Shown: in pieces, positions 8,701-15,606 of the stretch | Layout of the letters: every line of letters begins with the position of its first letter | Position numbering within the stretch: position 1 is the stretch's first letter | Assembly (NCBI GenBank): GCA_934085585.1 | Contig: CAKOHI010000005.1 | Location: 1 to 64,000 of the forward strand | From: an uncultured Bacilli bacterium | GTDB taxonomy: Bacteria > Bacillota_I > Bacilli_A > RF39 > UBA660 | Direction: 5' to 3' | Length of the DNA: 64,000 nucleotides | Position numbers and translations under genes: made by a program | The notes under the pieces: generated by a model | What the model saw: only the letters and a program-made list of their open reading frames with translations | Told to the model about the DNA's origin: nothing | Databases searched by the model: none

Positions 8701-11049
8701 AAAATTAATAATCTTATAAAAATGCAACTAAACGCATATATAAGTATTATTCAAAATTTACATTTGTACAAAGATAAAGATTTTATAACGACTTCAAATT
8801 ATCGACTTAATAATTATTTACAAGCATATGACATTACTACAAATGAAGAAAATATAATTTATCAACAAATAAAATTAGAAAAACATTTATTTAAGAATAA
8901 AAACATTCTAAATGATTTAAATAAAGAATTTAAAATCTTATTAAATAATGATAAATTAAATCGAGAAGATAGAATTTCCAAAATAAATATTCTAATAGAT
9001 AAATACATGGCAATTAAAGAATATAAAAGAATTGAAGATCCAAACTTATTATACTCTTTAGTTAAATATAAAATTAATTCTTATGAAATAGATTACAATA
9101 CTTATGTAGAAGTTTTAAGTGTTAAGCCAAATTATCCAGAAGAAAAAGAAATATTAAAAGAAATTTTTCTTAGAAAAGTACATAATTTTATGCAAAATCC
9201 AGAAATTTTTGAACGTTACGTTAAATACGATTTCTACAGAAATAGCTATAGAGAATTTGCAAATATTATAAATAAGCTATTAAAAAATAACGAAGGTGAT
9301 TACGATTATGAAAAAGTTATAAAATATCCTATCATTACTGGATTATTATATAGTATAGATGATCCTATCAAAGTGAAAAACTATTTCAAATATTTTGGAA
9401 TACGTTCTCTTTACTTACCAAAATCTATTTCTCCACTTTTTGAATGGGAAGATTTTATACCTTTAGAAACTATCATGCGTTTATGTGATAAACTTTTAAG
9501 CTATGAGATTATTCAAAGTATTACAAATCCACAAATAAACTTATTATATCAAATTTATAAATGTTTGCTAGATAAAGTTATTAAAGAAGTACCAAACAAT
9601 TATATTTATGACGGAGCAAAAAAATTTAATATTAACTTTCAAGATTTGCGTTTTCGTTCTTACCAAAAGCTTATCAAAGAATATAATAGAATTATAAGAG
9701 AAGGAAAAAAACTTATATTTCCTAAAACATTAAAACAAATAGTAATAGATAATTATATTAGGTATCATGACAATAATTTAAAAGTTGAAAATATAGAACT
9801 ACTTAATTATTATGAATTTGAATTAAACGAAGGTCTTGAAGAACTTATACTATTAGATATAACATCATTTAATAATAACCCTAATGAATTAGAAATTCCT
9901 ACTACATTAAAAAGATTAAAACTAGAAAATATAAACCCAGCATGTTTGACATTCAAAGATTATACCGAATCTTCATTAGTAAATATAATTTCAAAAGGTA
10001 AAAAAGCATTTAAAGAATTTATAAGTAATATAGGCAATACTCAAAAATTAAAATTTAAAGGAAAAACTTCAGTTACTACATTTAGCTTAAATCTTGAAAA
10101 ATTAAAAATTGAAAACAAAACAGATGTAGATACAATTTATAATTTACTTCAAGAAAAAGTTAAAGAAATCTATGCAAAATTACATCGAATAGCCAATTAC
10201 CTTGAAATTAATATTGAAGAAAAAGAAATTAATTTAACCATATTAAGAGAATTAGAAGATAAAATTTCTAATCAAATACATGAATATAGTCAATCGCTAT
10301 CTGAAGAAAATCCTATTACTTACGCAATCAATTACGCTAAAATTCTAGACGAAAGAAAAATAAATTTGGAAAGAAGAAAAGAAATGCTAAATTTTTTTGA
10401 AATTTGCATATCAATTTTTACAATAGCATTGGAAAAATCATATTCTAGAGAAATTAGTGACTGTCTTGAACAATTTAGAAGAGTAAAATGTATTTTTTTA
10501 TTAAAGACATTATCCAAAACTCAAGAACCATTGATTAATGATGATACTTCAAAAGAAGAAATAGATTTCTTCATTACACTATTATTAACAAAATATCGTT
10601 TTAAAAAAAATAAATCTTCATCTTCAAAAATAAACTTTGAAATTGAGCTTAGATACGATATTGTTGTAAGAAAATACGCTGGAAATGGAAACTACTACGA
10701 ATTTCTATTAAAAAATCCCTTTTGGTTAGAATTAATGATTTCAGAAGATAAATTTCAAGTTTTTACAAGATATAAAGAAAATATAAATAAAGGCATAATA
10801 AACGCCAAAGAACACAAATGGCCACAAAGAGTTCGTTATAGTGTTTTTATTGAAGAAGCAATTAAACATGAAGATGAATATGATTCATCAAAAACTCATA
10901 CAGACTTTGAAAATTTTATTCATGATTTAATTCCAATTTATAAACTTGTACACTTAGATTCAGAAAAACAATTTCAAAATAAAAACATTGAAGAAACAAA
11001 TTTAACAAATAATCCAGAAACTACTTTAATCAGAAAACGTAATTTATAA
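8206..11049 (+). CDS. giant tandem paralog C, 947 aa, lacking the second solenoid
   Basis: Third copy. The start (MNIFEKLFKKNKLNSE) and N-terminal region match B and D. The first solenoid is at about residues 502-590 (FPKTLKQIVID, then IPTTLKRLKLE, ending FKDYTESSL). The second helical module is present (YYEFLLKNPFWLEL), but shortly after the shared FIHDLIPIY segment the protein jumps to a 30-residue end. The second solenoid of about 165 residues is missing. The basic tail LIRKRNL is still there, so this looks like an internal in-frame deletion rather than a simple truncation. CGGAGGAATAA before the ATG is a strong ribosome site. Confidence 0.88.
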   Translation: MNIFEKLFKKNKLNSEILSLVNLQDSIIMPPNTFFENTKNKKLCEQYYQEYKEILSSKKTILSIHLKDTETDDIRVYIDILTSLELHIHDILDNPNKYDYSNDYVNNILARLNTYSLILNSIEEESFLRLASLSSLKTTPFLSRNKKNAIDNEISRLQIQIFNTQKINNLIKMQLNAYISIIQNLHLYKDKDFITTSNYRLNNYLQAYDITTNEENIIYQQIKLEKHLFKNKNILNDLNKEFKILLNNDKLNREDRISKINILIDKYMAIKEYKRIEDPNLLYSLVKYKINSYEIDYNTYVEVLSVKPNYPEEKEILKEIFLRKVHNFMQNPEIFERYVKYDFYRNSYREFANIINKLLKNNEGDYDYEKVIKYPIITGLLYSIDDPIKVKNYFKYFGIRSLYLPKSISPLFEWEDFIPLETIMRLCDKLLSYEIIQSITNPQINLLYQIYKCLLDKVIKEVPNNYIYDGAKKFNINFQDLRFRSYQKLIKEYNRIIREGKKLIFPKTLKQIVIDNYIRYHDNNLKVENIELLNYYEFELNEGLEELILLDITSFNNNPNELEIPTTLKRLKLENINPACLTFKDYTESSLVNIISKGKKAFKEFISNIGNTQKLKFKGKTSVTTFSLNLEKLKIENKTDVDTIYNLLQEKVKEIYAKLHRIANYLEINIEEKEINLTILRELEDKISNQIHEYSQSLSEENPITYAINYAKILDERKINLERRKEMLNFFEICISIFTIALEKSYSREISDCLEQFRRVKCIFLLKTLSKTQEPLINDDTSKEEIDFFITLLLTKYRFKKNKSSSSKINFEIELRYDIVVRKYAGNGNYYEFLLKNPFWLELMISEDKFQVFTRYKENINKGIINAKEHKWPQRVRYSVFIEEAIKHEDEYDSSKTHTDFENFIHDLIPIYKLVHLDSEKQFQNKNIEETNLTNNPETTLIRKRNL

Positions 11050-11072
11050 TAAAATATTAAACGGAGGAACAA

Positions 11073-11580
11073 ATGAATATATTTGAAAAATTATTTAAGA
11101 AAAATAAATTAAATAGTGAAATATTAAGTCTTGTTAATTTACAAGATAGTATTATTATGCCTCCGGATACTTTCTTTGAAAACAATAAAAACAAAGAAAT
11201 ATGTGAACGTTATTATCAAGAATACAAAAATATTTTATCTTCTAAAAAAACAATATTAAGTATTCATTTAAAAGATACAGAAACAGATGATATCAGAGTT
11301 TATATAGACATATTAACAAGTTTAGAAATTCATATTCATGATATATTAAGTAATCCAAATAATAAAAGCTATAATTATGAATATATAACAAACTTATTAA
11401 CAAGATTAAAGGGTTATACCCTACTTTTAAAATCAATCGAAGAAGAATCATTTTTAAGACTCGCAGCTTTATCCAGTTTAAAAGCTACCCCATTTTTATC
11501 ACGCAATAAAAAGAATGCCATAGATAATGAAATATCAAGATTACAAATTCAAATATTTAATGCTCAAAAAGATATTGAAT
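11073..11580 (+). repeat. conserved 5' block of the array, copy D
   Basis: Near-identical to the start of paralogs A-C at the DNA level. Confidence 0.8.
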
Positions 11581-14411
11581 TAATTAATCTACAAATAAAT
11601 TCGTGTTTATCCATTATAGACAATTTAAAAGTAGAAAAAAATCCCCAATATTACCTTGATTTACGAAGCAGACTTTTTAATTATATTGGTGAATTTGATT
11701 TTAATTTATTAAAAGAATTCGTAGATAACTTTCAAAATAAAAGTTTTCTTCCGATTGCACAAATAAAATTAGAAAAGATATTATTTACAAACAAAAACAT
11801 ATTAAAAGATTTAGAAAAAGATTATATTGAACTTTTAGCAACAACAGATTTAGATAGAAAATCAAGAATTCATAAAATAAATAGGTTAATTTTTAAATAC
11901 ATGGCTATAAAAGAATACAAAAGAATCGAAGATAAAAATCTACTTTATAAATTAGTTGAATATAAAATAAATTCATATGAAATTGATTATAAAAATCATC
12001 AAGAAATTTTAAAAGAACAAGCGAATTTTAAAGAAGAAAAGAAAATAATGCAAGAAGTATTATTTAAAAAAGTATGTAACTTCATGCAAAACCCTAACGT
12101 TTTTGAAGAATATAAAAAATACAATTTTTCCAAAAGAGACTATAGAACACTGGCTAATTTAATAAATAGCACAATTAAAAATAATGATATTTATGATTAC
12201 GGAAGAATAATATGTTCTCCCGAACTAACTGCATTAATATTTTCTATTGATAATCCAAATAAAATGAAAGATTTTTTTCAAAATTACAAAGTCAGTGATT
12301 GTACATATCTAATAGCAACATTTCTAAATGGAAACATGTTTGATTTTGAAGAATATATCAAACTTGAAACAATAATGCAAATAACTGATGAGTTACTTAA
12401 ACACCCTTACCAATCAGGGCAAATTTTAAAAGATAAAGAGCTTTATGATTTATATAAAATCTATAACTTTTTACTTAATACAGTATTAGAACCTAAAAAT
12501 CCTTCATATATTTTTGATAATGTTTCAACGATTACAATCACAGGATTTACGGTTTTATTCTATCAAAATTTAATGAAAACATTTAATAAAGAAATGTCTC
12601 AAGAACGAAAAATAATTTTTCCTAAAACACTAAAAAAATTAACTATTCATGTAGATAATTTTTCAGATAAAAGAGAGTATTTGAAATACTATGAATTTGA
12701 ATTAAATGAAGGACTTGAAGAATTAACAATTTTAGAAGCTGACTCCTATGCAACACCTCCAAAAGTTTTAGAGTTACCCACTACCCTAGAGTATTTAACA
12801 ATTGGGATAAGACCTGAAACTATCAAATTTAGAGATTACACAAATTCAAAATTAATAAAAGATAAAAAAAGTCTTAAAAATTTTTTAAAAGATATAATGC
12901 ACACTCAAACTTTATTTATGTCAAATGATTCTCCTCCAATTAAAACCCTAGAGTTTAAAGGAAAATCATCTTTTACAACATTTAGTTTAAACATCGAACC
13001 GCGAGATGGTCATTATATATACTATGAAGTTTTATATAATGATTTTCAAAACAAAGTAAAAGAAGCATATAAAAAACTATATGAAGTAGCTCAAATATTT
13101 GAATTTGATACACAAAAAAAGAAGGTAACTTTTAACAATTTAAAAATATTAGAAAATGAATTATATAATTATGTATGTAACAATTTTGAAAAATTAACTA
13201 ATACTTGTGAAGCATCATTTATTGAAAATTTTCAAAATATCGACTTACAAGATATGTCCACTGAAGAAAAAACCAAACTATTAAAAGTTATAGAAGATAA
13301 AATAATAAAATATAAATATATTAACGAAGCAATACCAACCAATACTGATACTAAAAACGCCTTTAAAACTTACATCAACACATTTTTAGAAATAAAGTTC
13401 AAATTATTAATTAGTAATTTACCTGAATCAAGTAAACCACTTATTGATGATGGCACATCAAAAGATAGAGTGGAATTATTTAAAGATTTATTGATTGGCC
13501 ATCTTAAAAATTTAGTAATATATGTCCCCAAAGATAAAATACTTTCTGAAAAATTAGACGATATAATAGAAAAATATCGTGGGAACTATAACTACTTTGA
13601 ATATTTATTAAGAAATACATTTTTATTAAGATTAAAACTATCAATTGAAGACCCAAATTATCCTGAAGATGCTTATAAAGTATTTCAAAACTATATAGTA
13701 AAAAGACCTGACGGAGTTCTTTATGATTTATATACTGAAAGATTAAGGAAATCCTGGGGTACCAATGTCTCATATGCAGCACTAATGGAACACGCATTAG
13801 AAGAGGCAAAAACATATAAATTAAATGAAAAACATATTGAATATGAACAATATCTTCAAGATTTATCTCAAATTTATATATCAGTTACACCACGAAATAT
13901 ATATTATTTTCCAAAAGGTTTAGAATGGTACGAAATAAAAAAGCATTGTGAAATAAGAGATAAACAACTTGAATCAAACATAAAAAACAAACATGTCGTA
14001 CTTCCAAAAGATTTAAAATGTTTTAAAATTGCAAAAAGCTATGAAAAAATTCTAATCGCAAGTTTATTATTAAATGAAGAATTAATTGATTTAGATATAA
14101 ATAGTATTATTTTAAACAAAATTCGCATTCATCCAAACTTATCATTTTATGTTGGAACATCACCAGAAATAACTTTCATTAATTATGAAAATTCTAATAT
14201 TTTAAACAATGATTATCTTTTAATGAAATTTATTAATAATTATTTAAATTCAATATATAAAGACAGAAAAATAATATTAGAATCAGTAAGTGGCAAACAA
14301 TATATTATCTATATTGTTGATGGTTCATCGGAAGAATTAGCTGAAGAATTATTTCAAAAGATTAAAGAAAAATTAAATCAATCCAAGCTAGTTAGAAAAA
14401 TTGACAAATAG
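11073..14411 (+). CDS. giant tandem paralog D, 1112 aa, solenoid-containing
   Basis: Last copy of the array, starting 24 bases after C with CGGAGGAACAA before the ATG. The first solenoid is at about residues 514-596 (FPKTLKKLTIH, LELPTTLEYLTI, ending FRDYTNSKL). The second is at about 975-1046 (LPKDLKCFKI, ending FINYENSNIL). The N-terminal block diverges from the others after residue 190 or so, where about 15 residues are inserted. The tail is SKLVRKIDK, again with the L-[IV]-R-K pattern. The last codons contain TTGACA, the -35 of the small-RNA promoter that follows. Function unknown; no membrane or secretion signal seen. Confidence 0.9.
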   Translation: MNIFEKLFKKNKLNSEILSLVNLQDSIIMPPDTFFENNKNKEICERYYQEYKNILSSKKTILSIHLKDTETDDIRVYIDILTSLEIHIHDILSNPNNKSYNYEYITNLLTRLKGYTLLLKSIEEESFLRLAALSSLKATPFLSRNKKNAIDNEISRLQIQIFNAQKDIELINLQINSCLSIIDNLKVEKNPQYYLDLRSRLFNYIGEFDFNLLKEFVDNFQNKSFLPIAQIKLEKILFTNKNILKDLEKDYIELLATTDLDRKSRIHKINRLIFKYMAIKEYKRIEDKNLLYKLVEYKINSYEIDYKNHQEILKEQANFKEEKKIMQEVLFKKVCNFMQNPNVFEEYKKYNFSKRDYRTLANLINSTIKNNDIYDYGRIICSPELTALIFSIDNPNKMKDFFQNYKVSDCTYLIATFLNGNMFDFEEYIKLETIMQITDELLKHPYQSGQILKDKELYDLYKIYNFLLNTVLEPKNPSYIFDNVSTITITGFTVLFYQNLMKTFNKEMSQERKIIFPKTLKKLTIHVDNFSDKREYLKYYEFELNEGLEELTILEADSYATPPKVLELPTTLEYLTIGIRPETIKFRDYTNSKLIKDKKSLKNFLKDIMHTQTLFMSNDSPPIKTLEFKGKSSFTTFSLNIEPRDGHYIYYEVLYNDFQNKVKEAYKKLYEVAQIFEFDTQKKKVTFNNLKILENELYNYVCNNFEKLTNTCEASFIENFQNIDLQDMSTEEKTKLLKVIEDKIIKYKYINEAIPTNTDTKNAFKTYINTFLEIKFKLLISNLPESSKPLIDDGTSKDRVELFKDLLIGHLKNLVIYVPKDKILSEKLDDIIEKYRGNYNYFEYLLRNTFLLRLKLSIEDPNYPEDAYKVFQNYIVKRPDGVLYDLYTERLRKSWGTNVSYAALMEHALEEAKTYKLNEKHIEYEQYLQDLSQIYISVTPRNIYYFPKGLEWYEIKKHCEIRDKQLESNIKNKHVVLPKDLKCFKIAKSYEKILIASLLLNEELIDLDINSIILNKIRIHPNLSFYVGTSPEITFINYENSNILNNDYLLMKFINNYLNSIYKDRKIILESVSGKQYIIYIVDGSSEELAEELFQKIKEKLNQSKLVRKIDK

Positions 14412-14429
14412 CAGGATTTATGTTACGAT
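14401..14429 (+). promoter_or_regulatory. promoter of the candidate antitoxin small RNA
   Basis: TTGACA (14401-14406) and TACGAT (14424-14429) are 17 bases apart. TG lies one base before the -10, an extended -10. The -35 sits inside the last codons of paralog D. Transcription should start near 14436, and no open frame follows. Confidence 0.7.
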
Positions 14430-14463
14430 GTATATAGCAAAGAGAATTTGCATAAATTAAAAA

Positions 14464-14499
14464 TGGAACATCCAGTTTTTCGCGAGATTGGATGCTACC
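14464..14499 (+). repeat. left arm of an imperfect inverted repeat
   Basis: TGGAACATCCAGTT and GATTGGATGCTACC flank a short insert (TTTCGCGA). The reverse complement of 14670-14697 gives TGGAATATCCAGTT then GATTGGATGCTGCC. Each half matches at 13 of 14 bases. The arm is also partly self-complementary. Confidence 0.85.
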
Positions 14500-14512
14500 A
14501 AATATTGGTTTT

Positions 14513-14554
14513 GCATCTAAACCAACCTCGTTGATTTAGATGCGTTTTTCTTTT
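14513..14554 (+). terminator. strong intrinsic terminator of the small RNA
   Basis: GCATCTAAA and TTTAGATGC close the stem, with CAAC/GTTG continuing above one mismatch and a 3-base loop. It is followed by GTTTTTCTTTT. On the minus strand there is no U-run, so it acts on the plus strand. Confidence 0.9.
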
Positions 14555-14630
14555 ATTTCAACATTAGTGTTAAAATAAGCAAGATTATGATAATCCATAA
14601 CCCCAAGATAAGAAAATCTTTCTTGTACAT
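14553..14630 (-). CDS. 25-aa hydrophobic peptide, candidate type I toxin
   Basis: The frame runs ATG (14628-14630) to TAA (14553-14555). The peptide starts MYKKDF, continues as an unbroken hydrophobic stretch rich in Ile and Leu (WIIIILLILTLML) and ends in Lys: a charged N-terminus, one membrane span and a basic end. AGGTG lies 7 bases before the ATG. Its leader carries the GGATGC stem also found in the facing small RNA. Size, composition and convergent antisense partner match the type I toxins of Firmicutes (Fst/TxpA/BsrG group), but the sequence is not one I recognise. The family assignment is inference. Confidence 0.6.
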   Translation of the reverse strand: MYKKDFLILGLWIIIILLILTLMLK

Positions 14631-14669
14631 TAGGCATCACCTCACTTTCGTATTTTATTACTTAAATGA

Positions 14670-14697
14670 GGCAGCATCCAATCAACTGGATATTCCA
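14670..14697 (-). repeat. right arm of the imperfect inverted repeat, in the peptide leader
   Basis: On the minus strand this reads TGGAATATCCAGTT then GATTGGATGCTGCC, near the predicted 5' end of the peptide mRNA. It can form its own hairpin. It can also pair with the same motif in the opposing RNA, or with the 3' part of its own message where GCATCCAATC recurs. Confidence 0.8.
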
Positions 14698-14706
14698 TAA
14701 GCATTA

Positions 14707-14736
14707 GTTTAACACAATAAAAACGCAAAAGCAATA
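14707..14736 (-). promoter_or_regulatory. possible promoter of the hydrophobic peptide gene
   Basis: Reading the minus strand, TTGCTT, 17 bases, then TAAACT. Initiation would fall near 14700, just before the stem-loop of the leader. Both elements are imperfect. Confidence 0.4.
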
Positions 14737-14754
14737 TGTTTTATCATATTGCTT
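14729..14754 (-). terminator. intrinsic terminator after the gtrA-like gene
   Basis: AAGCAATATG and CATATTGCTT form a 10-bp stem with a 6-base loop. Runs of T follow on both strands (TTTTTTT on plus, TTTTGCGTTTTT on minus), so it may work in both directions. Confidence 0.8.
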
Positions 14755-14766
14755 TTTTTAATACTA

Positions 14767-15171
14767 CTACTTTTTAAAAATAACTAACTTTTGTAAAAAA
14801 TAATTTATGACAAATATTATAGAATCTATAATAACTTTAATAAAAGTAGCATTTAAATGGATATAATTATAAACTTTAGTTACAAGTAATCCAGATATTG
14901 TAATGTTTATTATAACAAGCAAGAAATATTCTATAAAAGCTTTATAATTTCTTTTCTTTTCATTTTTAAAAACATATTTTTTATTAACAAAATAATTAAC
15001 TACACTAGATATTGCCCTAGCCGTATAAGAAGATAACAATATTGCATTAACAAATCTATCTTTAATAAAGTAAAGTATTATAGAAAATGCTATTATATCT
15101 ACTACAAAAGAAAGTCCACTAGATAATAAATAAGTAAATACAGTTTTATACTTATTTAAAAATTTCTTCAT
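14767..15171 (-). CDS. GtrA-like four-helix membrane protein
   Basis: A 134-residue protein with four hydrophobic segments (about 10-33, 38-60, 77-98, 107-128). It follows the GtrA pattern: Y-L-x-S-G near the N-terminus, a central N-Y-x-x-x-K-x-Y-V-F motif (NYFVNKKYVF) and a C-terminal N-Y-x-x-x-K-x-x-V-F motif (NYFLQKLVIF). GtrA family proteins act in moving lipid-linked sugars across the membrane or in cell-envelope glycosylation. The ATG directly follows the dtd stop with no gap, so the two are co-transcribed with rel. No glycosyltransferase partner is beside it, so the substrate is unknown. Confidence 0.8.
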   Translation of the reverse strand: MKKFLNKYKTVFTYLLSSGLSFVVDIIAFSIILYFIKDRFVNAILLSSYTARAISSVVNYFVNKKYVFKNEKKRNYKAFIEYFLLVIINITISGLLVTKVYNYIHLNATFIKVIIDSIIFVINYFLQKLVIFKK

Positions 15172-15606
15172 TTAAAACTCCATTATCAAAGTTACTGGTC
15201 CATCATTTGAAATATTAACCATCATTTCAGCTCCGAAAATACCTGGTTTAGTTACAACATATTTACTCATTTCTTCATTAAAAGCCTCATAAAGTTTAAT
15301 TGATTCTTCCCCATTTAAAGCTTTAACATATGAAGGTCTATTACCTTTTGATGTATCACCATACAAAGTAAATTGTGAAATTGATAATATTTCTCCGCCA
15401 ACATCCAATATTGATTTATTCATAACACCGTCTTCATCATCAAATATTCTTAAATTAGCTATTTTTTTAGTCATTTTCAAAATATTATCAATTGTATCCC
15501 CTTGAGTAAAAGAAACTAATAAAACCATACCATTATTAATTTCATTTACAAGTTTTCCATCAACACTAACACTACTTTTCTTACTTCTTTGTACAACAAC
15601 TTTCAT
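15172..15606 (-). CDS. dtd: D-aminoacyl-tRNA deacylase
   Basis: Hydrolyses D-amino acids (and misacylated Gly) from tRNA, keeping them out of protein synthesis. The 144-residue length is normal. Both signature motifs are present: SISQFTLYGD, with the catalytic-region S-Q-x-x-x, and NDGPVT near the C-terminus, the cross-subunit Gly-cisPro motif that gives chiral rejection. Its ATG overlaps the rel stop (TAATG), with AAGGAGG 8 bases upstream. The rel-dtd pair is a standard gene order in Firmicutes. Confidence 0.97.
   Translation of the reverse strand: MKVVVQRSKKSSVSVDGKLVNEINNGMVLLVSFTQGDTIDNILKMTKKIANLRIFDDEDGVMNKSILDVGGEILSISQFTLYGDTSKGNRPSYVKALNGEESIKLYEAFNEEMSKYVVTKPGIFGAEMMVNISNDGPVTLIMEF

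Larger units (their letters stand above)
14436..14554 (+). ncRNA. candidate antisense small RNA (type I antitoxin-like), about 120 nt
   Basis: A strong promoter upstream and a strong intrinsic terminator at 14513-14554 bound a transcript of about 120 bases with no coding frame. Its 5' part holds a stem (CATCCA/TGGATG) whose sequence recurs in inverted orientation at 14670-14697, in the leader of the opposing peptide gene. Its 3' end runs up to and just into the peptide stop codon region. Convergent overlap with shared stem-loops is the layout known for Fst/RNAII and TxpA/RatA type systems. The role as antitoxin is inferred. Confidence 0.55.

Noticed and set aside
1165..11580. Repeated 5' blocks as a CRISPR or other short-repeat array
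   Set aside because: The repeats are about 500 bases long, coding, and thousands of bases apart.
14464..14697. Inverted repeat pair as the ends of a miniature transposon
   Set aside because: No target-site duplication or transposase is seen, and each arm sits at the predicted 5' end of a transcript, which fits RNA stem-loops better.
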